Assembly (NCBI GenBank): GCA_934667845.1
Contig: CAKUMQ010000027.1
Coordinates: 1 to 35,137 of the forward strand
Origin: an uncultured Eubacteriales bacterium
GTDB taxonomy: Bacteria; Bacillota; Clostridia; Oscillospirales; Acutalibacteraceae
DNA length: 35,137 nucleotides
Reading direction: 5' to 3'
This document shows, piece by piece, positions 23,940-32,118 of the stretch. A model generated the notes under the pieces. The model was not told the DNA's origin and did no database searches. It saw only the letters and a list, made by a program, of their open reading frames with translations. The position numbers were made by a program, and so were the translations under genes. The number at the start of each line of letters is the position of its first letter. Position 1 is the first letter of the stretch.

Positions 23940-24614
23940 ATGGATTGTATCTGCACAAAAGGGCTGTCCCGCACCTATACGGTGGGCGGCATGACGGTCG
24001 CGGCACTGCGCACGGCCAGCTTCACGGTAAAGGTCGGCGAATGGGTGACCGTGACGGGGCGCTCCGGCTCGGGCAAATCCACGCTGATGAACCTGCTCGG
24101 CTGTCTCGACACGCCGACAGCGGGCAGCTATCGTCTGATGGGGCAGGAGGTGGCGGGACTGTCGGCGCGGCAGCTCTCCGCCGTGCGCAACCGGCGCATC
24201 GGCTTTGTGTTTCAGGGGTTTCACCTGCTGCCTGCGCTGACGGCGGAGGAAAATGTGGCGCTGCCGCTCGCCTATCGCGGGCTGTCGGCATGCAAGCGGC
24301 AGGCCATGGCGGCAAAAGCGCTTGCGGCTGTCGGGCTGGCTGACCGCGGCTGCCACCGTCCGAATCAGCTGTCCGGCGGGCAGCAACAGCGGGTGGCGAT
24401 CGCCCGCGCGCTCGTGACGCAGCCCGAGCTTTTGCTGGCAGATGAGCCGACCGGCAACCTCGATACCGCGGCGGGGGAAACGGTGCTGGCGCTACTCCGC
24501 CGCTTCCATGCCAACGGCGGCACCGTGCTGCTCATCACCCACGATCCCGCCATCGCCGCGGCATCGCCCCGCTGTCTGCACCTGTGCGACGGCATACTGC
24601 AGGAGGCGGATTAG
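23940..24614 (+). CDS. ABC transporter ATP-binding protein (MacB/LolD type), orphan
   Basis: The 224-residue ATPase starts at the ATG at 23940 after GAGGAGG. Motifs in order are Walker A GRSGSGKST (40-48), Q-loop FQG, signature LSGGQQQRVAIARAL (from 144), Walker B LLLADEPTGNLD and switch His in LLITHD. The sequence is closest in pattern to the FtsE/LolD/MacB class that pairs with FtsX-like permeases. No permease gene is adjacent: the neighbour downstream is a convergent AraC gene that overlaps the 3' end by 3 bases. The partner must lie elsewhere or has been lost. Confidence 0.92.
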   Translation: MDCICTKGLSRTYTVGGMTVAALRTASFTVKVGEWVTVTGRSGSGKSTLMNLLGCLDTPTAGSYRLMGQEVAGLSARQLSAVRNRRIGFVFQGFHLLPALTAEENVALPLAYRGLSACKRQAMAAKALAAVGLADRGCHRPNQLSGGQQQRVAIARALVTQPELLLADEPTGNLDTAAGETVLALLRRFHANGGTVLLITHDPAIAAASPRCLHLCDGILQEAD

Positions 24615-25387
24615 CCCCGTGCCGCCCGGCGAAAGGCGGCGGGGGAGATGCCGGTCATGGCGCGGAACTGGCGGGAAAAGTGGGTCAGATTGGCATACCC
24701 CAGCTCTTCGGCAATGCGCGCGACGGGGGCATCGGTACCGGCAAGCCGCGTGCGCGCCGCGTCAATGCGGGCGCGGATGAGATCGGCGATCGGCGAGGTG
24801 CCCCACAGCGTTTTGTACAGCGCGAAAAAACGTGAGGGACTGAGATGGACCGCCGCCGCCATGTCCTCCGCCGTCCAGGGGTGGGCAAGCGAGGAAAACG
24901 CCTGCTCCCGCAGCGCCCCGATAGCTGCCGCCATGGCGGGATCCACGGAGAGCGGCGGATCGCTGACATATCGGCCCAGCAGGATACAAAGCTCCTCTAA
25001 TTTGAGCGACAGCAGGCGTTCCCGCCCGGGACGGTCGCCATACAGCTCTGTTTCCAGCTCTCGGGTGAGGGCGGTCAGCGGCTCGGTGCGGGAGGGATAG
25101 AACACGCGGTCGAGCGGCACGCCGCATTCTTCCAGCAGACCGTCGATCTCGCCGGTGAAATGCAGCCAGTCGTGGATCAGCGGCGTGCTGCAGCGGTAAT
25201 ACTGCGGCGTGCCGCGGCGATACAGGATACAGGCGTGGGGCGCGGTTCGGCAGAGGGCTTCGCCCTGCCGGATCTCCACAGCCGACCAAAAGTGGATAAA
25301 GGTATAGTCCGACCTGCCGTTCGGCCGGTCGATGCACAGTCCTGCCCGCTCGGGAAAGGCATGGCGGGCATTGACGATGGTATACAT
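24611..25387 (-). CDS. AraC-family transcriptional regulator, divergent from GH2
   Basis: The 258-residue product starts at the ATG at 25387 after GGGAGG. The N-terminal part is a small sensing domain (HACILYRRGTPQYYRC). The C-terminal hundred residues carry the AraC double helix-turn-helix (AAAVHLSPSRFFALYKTLWG and VARIAEELGYANLTHFSRQF). It is divergent from the glycoside hydrolase gene at 25536, and the two promoters lie within a 148-base gap, so control of that gene is likely. This is inferred from position. Confidence 0.93.
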   Translation of the reverse strand: MYTIVNARHAFPERAGLCIDRPNGRSDYTFIHFWSAVEIRQGEALCRTAPHACILYRRGTPQYYRCSTPLIHDWLHFTGEIDGLLEECGVPLDRVFYPSRTEPLTALTRELETELYGDRPGRERLLSLKLEELCILLGRYVSDPPLSVDPAMAAAIGALREQAFSSLAHPWTAEDMAAAVHLSPSRFFALYKTLWGTSPIADLIRARIDAARTRLAGTDAPVARIAEELGYANLTHFSRQFRAMTGISPAAFRRAARG

Positions 25388-25416
25388 AAAAGCGCCTCCC
25401 TTCGGTTGACGGATTC

Positions 25417-25445
25417 AGTATAGCGAATGCAGTAGGATATGTCAA
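25417..25445 (-). promoter_or_regulatory. Promoter of the AraC gene at 24611-25387
   Basis: On the minus strand: a perfect -35 TTGACA (25440-25445), a 17-base spacer and the -10 TATACT (25417-25422), 30 bases before the ATG. Confidence 0.85.
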
Positions 25446-25465
25446 CAAAAAAAGACGTTATGTTC

Positions 25466-25494
25466 TTGCTTTGTCCGGATCGTTTTCCTATAAT
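25466..25494 (+). promoter_or_regulatory. Promoter of the GH2 gene
   Basis: The -35 TTGCTT (25466-25471), a 17-base spacer and a perfect -10 TATAAT (25489-25494) lie 41 bases before the ATG. The -35 is weaker than that of the divergent regulator, which fits an activator-dependent promoter. Confidence 0.75.
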
Positions 25495-25535
25495 GAAGAA
25501 AATACGCAGGAGAAAAAGCAAAGGAGTGTTTGGAC

Positions 25536-27245
25536 ATGAGCTATCGCAGTGAGCATCCGAAGCCGCAGTCCCGCCGGGCGGATTGGGTGTGCTTAAACGG
25601 CGCGTGGGAATTTGCGTTTGATTTCGGCAGCAGCGGCGAGGCGCGGGGAATGACCCGCGAGGAAGCGGTGTTTCCCGAGACGATCGAGGTGCCGTTTTGC
25701 CCGGAAAGCCGGTTGTCCGGCATCGGGTATACCGATTTTATGCCCGCTGTATGGTACCGCCGGACGATCCATGTGCCGAAAGAGCGGCTTTCCGGCCGTG
25801 TGCGGCTACATTTCGGCGCGGTGGATCATGAGGCGACCGTCTGGGTCAACGGCATTTGCGTCGGCTCGCACAGAGGAGGATATGTCTCGTTCTTTCTGGA
25901 TATCACCGATGCGCTGAGGGCGGGAGAGAACCGGATCGTTGTCCGTGCCGCGGACGACACCCGCGATGCGCGCATTCCCTCGGGCAAGCAGTCGCCGCAG
26001 TACGCCTCGTTTTCCTGCCTGTATACCCGCACGACCGGGATCTGGCAGACGGTGTGGCTGGAGTTCCTGCCGAATACCCACATACAGAAGTTTCACCTCG
26101 AGCCGGACGCCGACACCGGCGTGCTGCATCTGTCCGCCGAGCTTTGCGGCGCGGCGGTGCTGACCGTGTCGGCGGCATTTGACGGCAAGCCGATGGGCAC
26201 TGTCTCCGCCGCATCGGCGGGCGGACGGCTGACGCTCGCGCTGCCGCTTGCCGAGCGGCATCTCTGGGAGGTCGGCAAGGGTGGGCTGTACGATCTGACG
26301 CTCACCTACGGCAGTGATACGGTGGAAAGCTATTTCGGGCTGCGCAGCGCCCGTTTTGACGGGCAGCGCTTTTTGCTCAACGGCAGGCCGGTGTTTCAGC
26401 GGCTCATACTGGATCAGGGGTTTTATCCCGACGGGATCTATACCGCGCCGTCCGACGCCGAGCTGGAGGCGGACATTGACCGGGCAGTGGCGATGGGCTT
26501 TAACGGCGCGCGGCTGCATCAGAAGATATTCGAGGAACGGTTTCTCTATCATGCCGACCGCAAGGGCTATCTTGTCTGGGGCGAATACCCGAGCTGGGGA
26601 CTGGATCCCTGCCGCGACGATGCGGCGCTGTGCATGATGACGGAGTGGCTCGAGGAGATCGACCGCGACCGCGATCATCCTGCGCTGATCGGCTGGTGCC
26701 CGTTCAATGAGACGTGGAAGACCGCCTCTCCGCGGGCGCATGACCGGTTGATGGAGCTGATCTATGCCGTGACCCGCGCCGCCGACCCGACCCGCCCCTG
26801 CATCGACACGAGCGGCTATACCCATGCGCGCACCGACGTGCGCGATGTCCACGACTATGCACAGGACCCCGAGGTGTTTGCCGCCGCCTATGCGTCGCTG
26901 CCGACGGACGGCACCTACATCGACCGCGTGGACGGCAAGCGCAAAGCGGCGGAGGGGTATCCCGTGTTTGTCAGCGAATACGGCGGTATCCGCTGGTCGG
27001 ATGATCCGGACGGCTGGGGCTACGGCGACGGCCCGAAGACCGCTGCGGAATTTTTGGCGCGGCTTAAAGGTCTGACCGATGCACAGCTCGACAATCCCTG
27101 CCTCTTCGGCTTTTGCTATACGCAGCTGACCGATGTGGAGCAGGAGCAAAACGGGCTGTATACCTATGACCGGCGGGCAAAATTTGATCCTGCCGTCATT
27201 GCGGCGATCATCGGCAGGACGGCGGCTGCCGAGCGGGAAAATTGA
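25536..27245 (+). CDS. Glycoside hydrolase family 2 protein
   Basis: The 569-residue enzyme starts at the ATG at 25536, nine bases after AAGGAG; a TTG at 25530 is too close to that site. Order of domains: a sugar-binding jelly roll (VWYRRTIHVP, VDHEATVWVNGICVGSHRGG), an immunoglobulin-like domain, and a TIM barrel. The acid/base Glu is in WCPFNETW (Glu392) and the nucleophile Glu in FVSEYGGIRW (Glu481), both in standard GH2 contexts. No signal peptide, so it acts in the cytoplasm on imported glycosides. Beta-galactosidase, beta-glucuronidase or beta-mannosidase activity cannot be separated by eye. Confidence 0.93.
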   Translation: MSYRSEHPKPQSRRADWVCLNGAWEFAFDFGSSGEARGMTREEAVFPETIEVPFCPESRLSGIGYTDFMPAVWYRRTIHVPKERLSGRVRLHFGAVDHEATVWVNGICVGSHRGGYVSFFLDITDALRAGENRIVVRAADDTRDARIPSGKQSPQYASFSCLYTRTTGIWQTVWLEFLPNTHIQKFHLEPDADTGVLHLSAELCGAAVLTVSAAFDGKPMGTVSAASAGGRLTLALPLAERHLWEVGKGGLYDLTLTYGSDTVESYFGLRSARFDGQRFLLNGRPVFQRLILDQGFYPDGIYTAPSDAELEADIDRAVAMGFNGARLHQKIFEERFLYHADRKGYLVWGEYPSWGLDPCRDDAALCMMTEWLEEIDRDRDHPALIGWCPFNETWKTASPRAHDRLMELIYAVTRAADPTRPCIDTSGYTHARTDVRDVHDYAQDPEVFAAAYASLPTDGTYIDRVDGKRKAAEGYPVFVSEYGGIRWSDDPDGWGYGDGPKTAAEFLARLKGLTDAQLDNPCLFGFCYTQLTDVEQEQNGLYTYDRRAKFDPAVIAAIIGRTAAAEREN

Positions 27246-27275
27246 TCGCGCCCTGCGGCGGCAGTGCATGATTTG

Positions 27276-27318
27276 GCGGCAGACCGCGCTTTTGAGAAAA
27301 TAAAACGCGGTCTGCCGC
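27276..27318 (+). terminator. Terminator of the GH2 gene
   Basis: GCGGCAGACCGCG (27276-27288) pairs perfectly with CGCGGTCTGCCGC (27306-27318) over a 17-base loop. A T-rich tract (TTTTGCTTTTTT) follows within 20 bases. Confidence 0.75.
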
Positions 27319-27347
27319 AAAAATTTTGCTTTTTTCGGTTTTAGGGC

Positions 27348-27376
27348 TTGACAATTCCCGCCGACTCGGGTATAAT
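27348..27376 (+). promoter_or_regulatory. Promoter of the tRNA cluster
   Basis: A perfect -35 TTGACA (27348-27353), a 17-base spacer and a perfect -10 TATAAT (27371-27376) lie 27 bases before tRNA-Met. Confidence 0.92.
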
Positions 27377-27403
27377 AGCCGTTGTTCCCTCTGTGGGAGA
27401 TCC

Positions 27404-27480
27404 GGCTGTATAGCTCAGTTGGCTAGAGCATGCGGTTCATACCCGCAGTGTCGTAGGTTCGACTCCTACTACAGCCACCA
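27404..27480 (+). tRNA. tRNA-Met (anticodon CAT)
   Basis: This 77-base cloverleaf has acceptor GGCTGTA/TACAGCC, anticodon stem TGCGG/CCGCA with loop TTCATAC, T-loop TTCGACT and encoded CCA. The paired G1-C72 end argues against the initiator. The sequence resembles elongator tRNA-Met; a lysidine-modified tRNA-Ile is less likely but not excluded. Confidence 0.93.
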
Positions 27481-27506
27481 CTGTCTTTCCGATAGGAGAG
27501 GCACTC

Positions 27507-27581
27507 GGCCCGATGGTCAAGCGGTTAAGACACCGCCCTTTCACGGCGGTATCACGGGTTCGATTCCCGTTCGGGTCACCA
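27507..27581 (+). tRNA. tRNA-Glu (anticodon TTC)
   Basis: This 75-base cloverleaf has acceptor GGCCCGA/TCGGGTC, anticodon stem CCGCC/GGCGG with loop CTTTCAC, T-arm ACGGGTTCGATTCCCGT and encoded CCA. Confidence 0.95.
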
Positions 27582-27607
27582 CCCCCGCTTTTCCGGCGGG
27601 GAAAAAC

Positions 27608-27684
27608 GGGCGTATAGCTCAGCTGGTTAGAGCGCCTGCTTCACACGCAGGAGGTCAGCGATTCGAGTTCGTTTACGCCCACCA
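27608..27684 (+). tRNA. tRNA-Val (anticodon CAC)
   Basis: This 77-base cloverleaf has acceptor GGGCGTA/TACGCCC, anticodon stem CCTGC/GCAGG with loop TTCACAC and encoded CCA. The T-stem AGCGA/TCGTT is weak, with one G-U and two A-U pairs. It is the third gene of the cluster. Confidence 0.93.
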
Positions 27685-27721
27685 AAAAAGCACCGAAGGA
27701 TTTTATCTTTCGGTGCTTTTT
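27685..27721 (+). terminator. Terminator of the tRNA cluster
   Basis: GCACCGAA (27690-27697) pairs with TTCGGTGC (27709-27716), extended by A5 and T5 on the flanks. It starts directly after the CCA of tRNA-Val. Confidence 0.9.
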
Positions 27722-27737
27722 CTTTCCCTTATCCCGC

Positions 27738-27766
27738 TTGACAACCCGCGGCGGCGGGAGTATACT
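27738..27766 (+). promoter_or_regulatory. Promoter of the MATE exporter gene
   Basis: The -35 TTGACA (27738-27743), a 17-base GC-rich spacer and the -10 TATACT (27761-27766) lie 43 bases before the ATG. Confidence 0.88.
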
Positions 27767-27809
27767 ACGCTGTTGTACGACATTTTTCGCCGCCGTGAAA
27801 GGAGCCGCT

Positions 27810-29174
27810 ATGTCCGCATCGCCCGCCCGGTCAAACGCCATGACGACCGGATCGCTCTGGAAAAACATATTGCTGTTTTCGCTGCCGCTGATGGCGTCCC
27901 AGCTTCTGCAGGTGCTGTTTAACCTGGCGGATGTCGCCGTTGTCGGCAAATTTTCCGGCGCAATCGCGCTCGGGGCGGTCGGCTCGACGACGATTCTGGT
28001 GACGCTGTTCACCGGGCTGCTGATCGGACTGGGCAGCGGCGTAAACGTCCGCATCGCGCAGTTTCTCGGCGCGGGGCAGGAGGACGACACCCGCGAGACC
28101 GTGTTCAACGCGCTGGTGATCTGCGTCGTCGCCGGGGTGCTGCTCGGGGCGGTCGGCGTGACGCTGGCGCGCCCGATGCTGACCCTCATCCGCACAAAGC
28201 CGGAGCTGATCGACGGCGCGGTGCTGTATTTCCGCATTTATGCGCTCGGTATGCCCGCCGTGGGGCTGTTCAATTTCGGCAACGCCGTGCTGAGCGCCGA
28301 GGGCGACACCCGCCGCCCGCTTGTATACCTGACTGTTGCGGGTGTCCTCAACATCATCCTGAATCTCGTGTTTGTTCTCGGCTGCGGCATGGCGGCGGAC
28401 GGCGTGGCGCTCGCGAGCGTGATCTCGCAGGTCGTGTCGGCACTGCTCGTGACCTGGCGGCTGATGAGGAGCAAAAGCGCCTGCCGCTTAACGCTGCGCC
28501 GCGCCCGCCTCTGCCGCGACAAGCTCAGCTGTATTCTGGTGCTCGGACTGCCCGCCGGGCTGCAAAACGCCATTTTCGCGGTCGCCAACCTCTTTATCCA
28601 GGCCGCCGTCAATTCCTTTGACCATGTGATGGTCGAGGGCAATTCCGCCGCAGCCAACGCCGATGCCATTGTCTATAACGTGATGGCGGCGTTTTACGTC
28701 GCCTGTTCCACGTTCATGGGGCAGAATTACGGCGCGGGGCAGCTGAAGCGGGTGAAGCAGAGCTATATCATTTCGCTGATCTATTCCTTTGCGGCGGGGG
28801 CGGTGCTCGGCGGGCTGCTGATCGTTTTCGGACGGCAGTTTCTGGCGCTGTTTACGAATGACGCCGCCGTGGCGGATGCGGGGATGCACCGGCTGCTGAT
28901 CATGAGCTTTTCCTATATGGTCTCCGCCTTTATGGACTGCACCATTGCCGCCTCGCGCGGGATCGGCAAGAGCTTTGTCCCGACCGTTACGGTCATCCTC
29001 GGCTCCTGCGTGTTCCGCGTGCTGTGGGTGTATACGGTATTTGCCGCCTTCCGCACCATTCCGTCGCTGTATCTGCTCTACGCCGCGTCGTGGACGCTCA
29101 CCGCGGTGGCGGAGATGGTGTATTTTGTGCACGCCTACCGACAGGCAGCAGCGGCGGAGCAGGCTGCGGCATGA
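27810..29174 (+). CDS. MATE family efflux transporter
   Basis: The 454-residue product starts at the ATG at 27810, five bases after AAAGGAG. It has about twelve hydrophobic helices in two homologous halves. Family-typical stretches include PLMASQLLQVLFNLADVAVV near the N-terminus, NAVLSAEGDTRRPL, and ASTFMGQNYGAG-like CSTFMGQNYGAGQLKRV at the start of the second half. MATE proteins export drugs or metabolites by proton or sodium antiport. It is a single-gene unit with its own promoter and terminator; the substrate is unknown. Confidence 0.95.
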   Translation: MSASPARSNAMTTGSLWKNILLFSLPLMASQLLQVLFNLADVAVVGKFSGAIALGAVGSTTILVTLFTGLLIGLGSGVNVRIAQFLGAGQEDDTRETVFNALVICVVAGVLLGAVGVTLARPMLTLIRTKPELIDGAVLYFRIYALGMPAVGLFNFGNAVLSAEGDTRRPLVYLTVAGVLNIILNLVFVLGCGMAADGVALASVISQVVSALLVTWRLMRSKSACRLTLRRARLCRDKLSCILVLGLPAGLQNAIFAVANLFIQAAVNSFDHVMVEGNSAAANADAIVYNVMAAFYVACSTFMGQNYGAGQLKRVKQSYIISLIYSFAAGAVLGGLLIVFGRQFLALFTNDAAVADAGMHRLLIMSFSYMVSAFMDCTIAASRGIGKSFVPTVTVILGSCVFRVLWVYTVFAAFRTIPSLYLLYAASWTLTAVAEMVYFVHAYRQAAAAEQAAA

Positions 29175-29203
29175 CCGCGGCGCCAACATTCCGCAAAAAG
29201 CAG

Positions 29204-29246
29204 AAAATGACCGGAACAGGGACAATTCCCCGCTCCGGTCATTTTT
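29204..29246. terminator. Bidirectional terminator between MATE and methyltransferase genes
   Basis: AAAATGACCGGA (29204-29215) pairs with TCCGGTCATTTT (29234-29245), with T6 at the end. It lies between two convergent genes and can serve both. Confidence 0.88.
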
Positions 29247-29264
29247 TGCCCAACACCACACGGC

Positions 29265-30062
29265 TCAGCCGCCCTGCGCGGACTTTTTCCACTCTGAAAA
29301 GGCGGCATAGTGCCGCACGGTAAACCGCGCGGGCGCAATCTTTGCCAAAAGCGCCCGGTGCTCCCGTTCAAAGGCGGCATGCTGCTTTGGCGGGAGCGAT
29401 GCGCCGACCGCGCGGCAAGCCACCACGCGCCCGTGCCAGCTCTCCCGATCAAACGGCACATCGAGAAGCACCACTTCGGAAAATCCCGGTGTGAAGCGGG
29501 ACGAATAGCTTGCGGGGACGTCGATGGGGTGCGGCGTCTCGTTGGCGCCGCTCCACTGCGGGCTGTAGCGCAGGATCAGCCGCTCGCTTGCGCCGGCGAT
29601 GGGATCTTCGGCGGGCAGCCATGCCATATAGGCAAATCACAGGCTGCCGCCCGGCTTCAGCCAGCGGTAAAAGAGCGGCGCGGTCTTGTCGTGATCAAAA
29701 TACATCAGGCACTGGCAGGCGGTAATGGCGTCGAACGTGCCGTCGGGAAAGCGCAGCGTCTCCGCCGCGCCCACGCGGCAGTCGATCGGCAGCCCCGCCG
29801 ACAGCGCCCGCGCAAAGCGGATCTGCTCGGGCGAGATGTCCGCCGCGACCCACCTGCCGCCGTAACGGCAGAGGTGACGGGGCAGCACGGCGGTTCCCGT
29901 GCCGACGTCGAGCAGGGTGCACCCGTCGCTGCAAAGCCCGTGGCGGATCAGCCGGTCATAAAACGCGGGCGGGTAGATGTCCCGGCTGCGGGCGTATTCC
30001 GCCGACACGCGCCCCCAGTCAAAGGGCGCGCCGCCGTCGATCCGCGGATCAGTGATCGTCAT
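29265..30062 (-). pseudogene. Class I SAM-dependent methyltransferase interrupted by an in-frame TGA
   Basis: The ATG at 30062 has GGAGG nine bases upstream and overlaps the acyltransferase gene by 14 bases. The first 141 residues hold a clear SAM-binding domain: LLDVGTGTAVLPRHL, VAADISPEQ and CQCLMYFDHDK, up to LKPGGSL. A TGA (29637-29639) then stops the frame. The same frame stays open for 123 more codons (FAYMAWLPAEDPIAGASERL onward), and this part matches the rest of the family domain (PQWSGANETPHPIDVP, RESWHGRVVACRAVGASL). Read through, the length of about 265 residues is normal. One nonsense change is the simplest cause. A recoded codon, reinitiation at 29627 or a sequencing error remain possible. 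Confidence 0.8.
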
Positions 30063-30858
30063 CGGGGGAAGCCTCCTCCATCGGCAGATAGCGGATATAG
30101 CAGACGTTGCCGGGCGCGTCAGCCGTGCGGCGCATAAACGTATACACCTGATCCCGCAGCGCCTTTCGCGCCTCGCGGCGGGTGAGCGCGGGATCGCGGA
30201 AAAACGGCGCGCTGACCGTCAGCGTCATGCCCGGACGGCGGCACCAGAAAAACAGCCCGCGCCGGCGGCGATAGGTCGTGACCATGGCGGCGGCGGGATG
30301 CCCGTCCTCCGCGGGATAGCGGAACGACACATCCGTAAACGGGCGGATGCCGGTATAAAACGGCCAGATATGCGCCTCGGGGAATATCGTCACAACGGCG
30401 CCCTGCGCGATGCGCAGGGACACGGTGCGCAAAAAGCCCGGCATCGCCGCGCGGCTCTCGGGGATCGGGATCGCGCCGAGCATCCGCACAATGGTGCGCA
30501 GTCCCGGGATGGAGACTGTATCGGCGCTGCAGATGATATAGGCGCGGCGCGGAAAGGCGACGAGCGGCCCCAAAAAGGCATCGAGCGGGCGGGTGTGGTT
30601 GCCGTAGAGATACAGCCCGCCGCGCGCGGCACGCAGATTCCTCCGCCCGCGGATGCGCAGCCCGAGCCAGAGCTTGCTGATCACATACACCACCGGTATG
30701 GCGATGACATAATACAGCAGAAACGAGGCGATACGGAAGATAAGCGACGTATCGGCAAAGGGGTAGTCCGGCGGGATCGGCTCCGCCTGAATATGCGTAC
30801 CCGCGAAGTCGTCGTGCAGCGGGTCGCGGTAATAGACGACGCGGCTGTTTTGTTTCAT
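30049..30858 (-). CDS. Lysophospholipid acyltransferase family protein (PlsC-like)
   Basis: This 269-residue protein has a hydrophobic membrane segment at about 40-62. The acyltransferase HX4D motif lies in GNHTRPLDAF (His88, Asp93). The second block is FPEAHIWPF (159 on), where PlsC enzymes usually have FPEGTRS. Such enzymes move an acyl group from a thioester to a lyso-lipid or related acceptor at the membrane. The ATG overlaps the stop of the glycosyltransferase gene by 4 bases and its end overlaps the methyltransferase start, so the three are translationally coupled. The acceptor may be a glycolipid precursor, judging from its neighbours. Confidence 0.88.
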   Translation of the reverse strand: MKQNSRVVYYRDPLHDDFAGTHIQAEPIPPDYPFADTSLIFRIASFLLYYVIAIPVVYVISKLWLGLRIRGRRNLRAARGGLYLYGNHTRPLDAFLGPLVAFPRRAYIICSADTVSIPGLRTIVRMLGAIPIPESRAAMPGFLRTVSLRIAQGAVVTIFPEAHIWPFYTGIRPFTDVSFRYPAEDGHPAAAMVTTYRRRRGLFFWCRRPGMTLTVSAPFFRDPALTRREARKALRDQVYTFMRRTADAPGNVCYIRYLPMEEASPDDDH

Positions 30859-31997
30859 GCGCCCAGCTTCACTCCCGCCGTCTCTGCGAGCATCTGCTCC
30901 ATCCGCTCCATGCAGTGATCAAACGCAAACTGCTCGGCATAGCCGAGATAGGCTTTGCTGCACGCCGCGCGTTCCTGCGGATGCTCGATCCAGTAGTCAA
31001 TGCGCCGCGCAAGGTCGGCGGCGTCGTTGCAGCGGAACAGGTTGTCCGGCGTGCGGGCGAAAAAGCGGGTGGCGCTGCGCTTGGAATCCGAAATGACCGG
31101 CGTCAGCCCGCAGGAGATAGCTTCAAGGCACGAGATCGCCTCGATCTCGATCTCCGCCGGGTGGACATAGAGCTGGGCGCTGTTGACGACGCCGAGCAGC
31201 TCCTCGCGCGAATAAAATTTCATGACCGGCTCGGCGATGCCCCGCCGCTTGGCCCGGCGGCGGATCGCCTCCTCCTGCGGTCCCTTTCCGGCGAAGATCA
31301 GCCGCAGCTCGTCGCGGTGGCGGGAGAGCGCCGCCGCGTCGATCAGGATGCGGTGAGATTTTTCGCGGCTGTACCGCCCCGTGAACAGGATGCGGAAGCC
31401 CCCCTCGCTGCCCGCGGGCGGCACGCCGGGGCAGGGATGCCACATGGCGGAAACGCCGTTGGAGATCACATGGTGCGGCGTCGGCCCGACCACCTGCTCA
31501 AACACCTCGCAGATAAAGCGGGTGGGATAGTGGATGGCGTCGCAGTAACGGTATAAGCGGCGGTTGAGCACGCGGTAGACCGTGCGGTTGACAAGCCGGC
31601 TGTTCATCAGGAATACATGGCTCGTGATGTTTTCCGCCTGGCAGTGGAAGCCCGCCGTGAGCGGGATACCCTTTTCGTGCGCCATTCGCGCCGCCGCGCC
31701 GCCGAGGGAAAACGGCGTCATGACATGCACCACGTCCGCGCCCTCCATGGCGGCGGACAGCACCGCCTTGTCCGCCCGTCCCGGGGTCACGCCGTTTTTC
31801 GCCACATAGCCGTTGAAGATACCGAGATTGTACACCGGCGTCACAAAGGTGTCCTTTTCGCCGCGGCGGCTCTCGTCCGGACAGACCACCCGCACGGTAT
31901 GCCCGCGGGAGCGCAGATGGCGGATCAGATTCATTGCCGCGATAGTCGTGCCGTTGTTTTCCTCGCCCAGCACATCGCAGACCACAGTCACGATCAT
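30855..31997 (-). CDS. GT4-family glycosyltransferase, probable glycolipid synthesis
   Basis: This 380-residue retaining glycosyltransferase has the GT-B fold. The N-terminal domain has the acceptor-side loop GEENNGTTIAAMNLIRHL; the C-terminal donor domain has LFTGRYSREKSHRILIDA and the EX7E motif with Glu284 and Glu292. The sequence style (MTPFSLGGAAARMA, FHCQAENIT) is like the diacylglycerol glucosyltransferase branch of GT4, but the acceptor is not certain. It is the first gene of an operon with a PlsC-like acyltransferase and a methyltransferase. The ATG at 31997 has AGGAG nearby. Confidence 0.88.
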   Translation of the reverse strand: MIVTVVCDVLGEENNGTTIAAMNLIRHLRSRGHTVRVVCPDESRRGEKDTFVTPVYNLGIFNGYVAKNGVTPGRADKAVLSAAMEGADVVHVMTPFSLGGAAARMAHEKGIPLTAGFHCQAENITSHVFLMNSRLVNRTVYRVLNRRLYRYCDAIHYPTRFICEVFEQVVGPTPHHVISNGVSAMWHPCPGVPPAGSEGGFRILFTGRYSREKSHRILIDAAALSRHRDELRLIFAGKGPQEEAIRRRAKRRGIAEPVMKFYSREELLGVVNSAQLYVHPAEIEIEAISCLEAISCGLTPVISDSKRSATRFFARTPDNLFRCNDAADLARRIDYWIEHPQERAACSKAYLGYAEQFAFDHCMERMEQMLAETAGVKLGA

Positions 31998-32089
31998 ACG
32001 GTTTTTCTCCTCCGTTTTCCGGCAGCCACCAAGGCGCCCGATCGGCGCCTCGCCCGTTTATCGGGCGGCTTTTGCCGTATTCTTCCGTC

Positions 32090-32118
32090 ATTATACGACA
32101 AAACAGCCGGATTGGCAA
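32090..32118 (-). promoter_or_regulatory. Promoter of the glycosyltransferase operon
   Basis: On the minus strand the -35 TTGCCA (32113-32118), a 17-base spacer and a perfect -10 TATAAT (32090-32095) lie about 90 bases before the ATG. The -35 box sits in the loop of the hairpin at 32101-32146. GC-rich hairpins in the leader (32030-32075) follow the start of transcription. Confidence 0.8.

Noticed and set aside
29570..29640. TGA at 29637 as a selenocysteine codon
   Set aside because: No convincing bacterial SECIS-type hairpin was seen just downstream, and this methyltransferase family is not a known selenoprotein family. Nonsense mutation or sequence error is simpler, though not proven.
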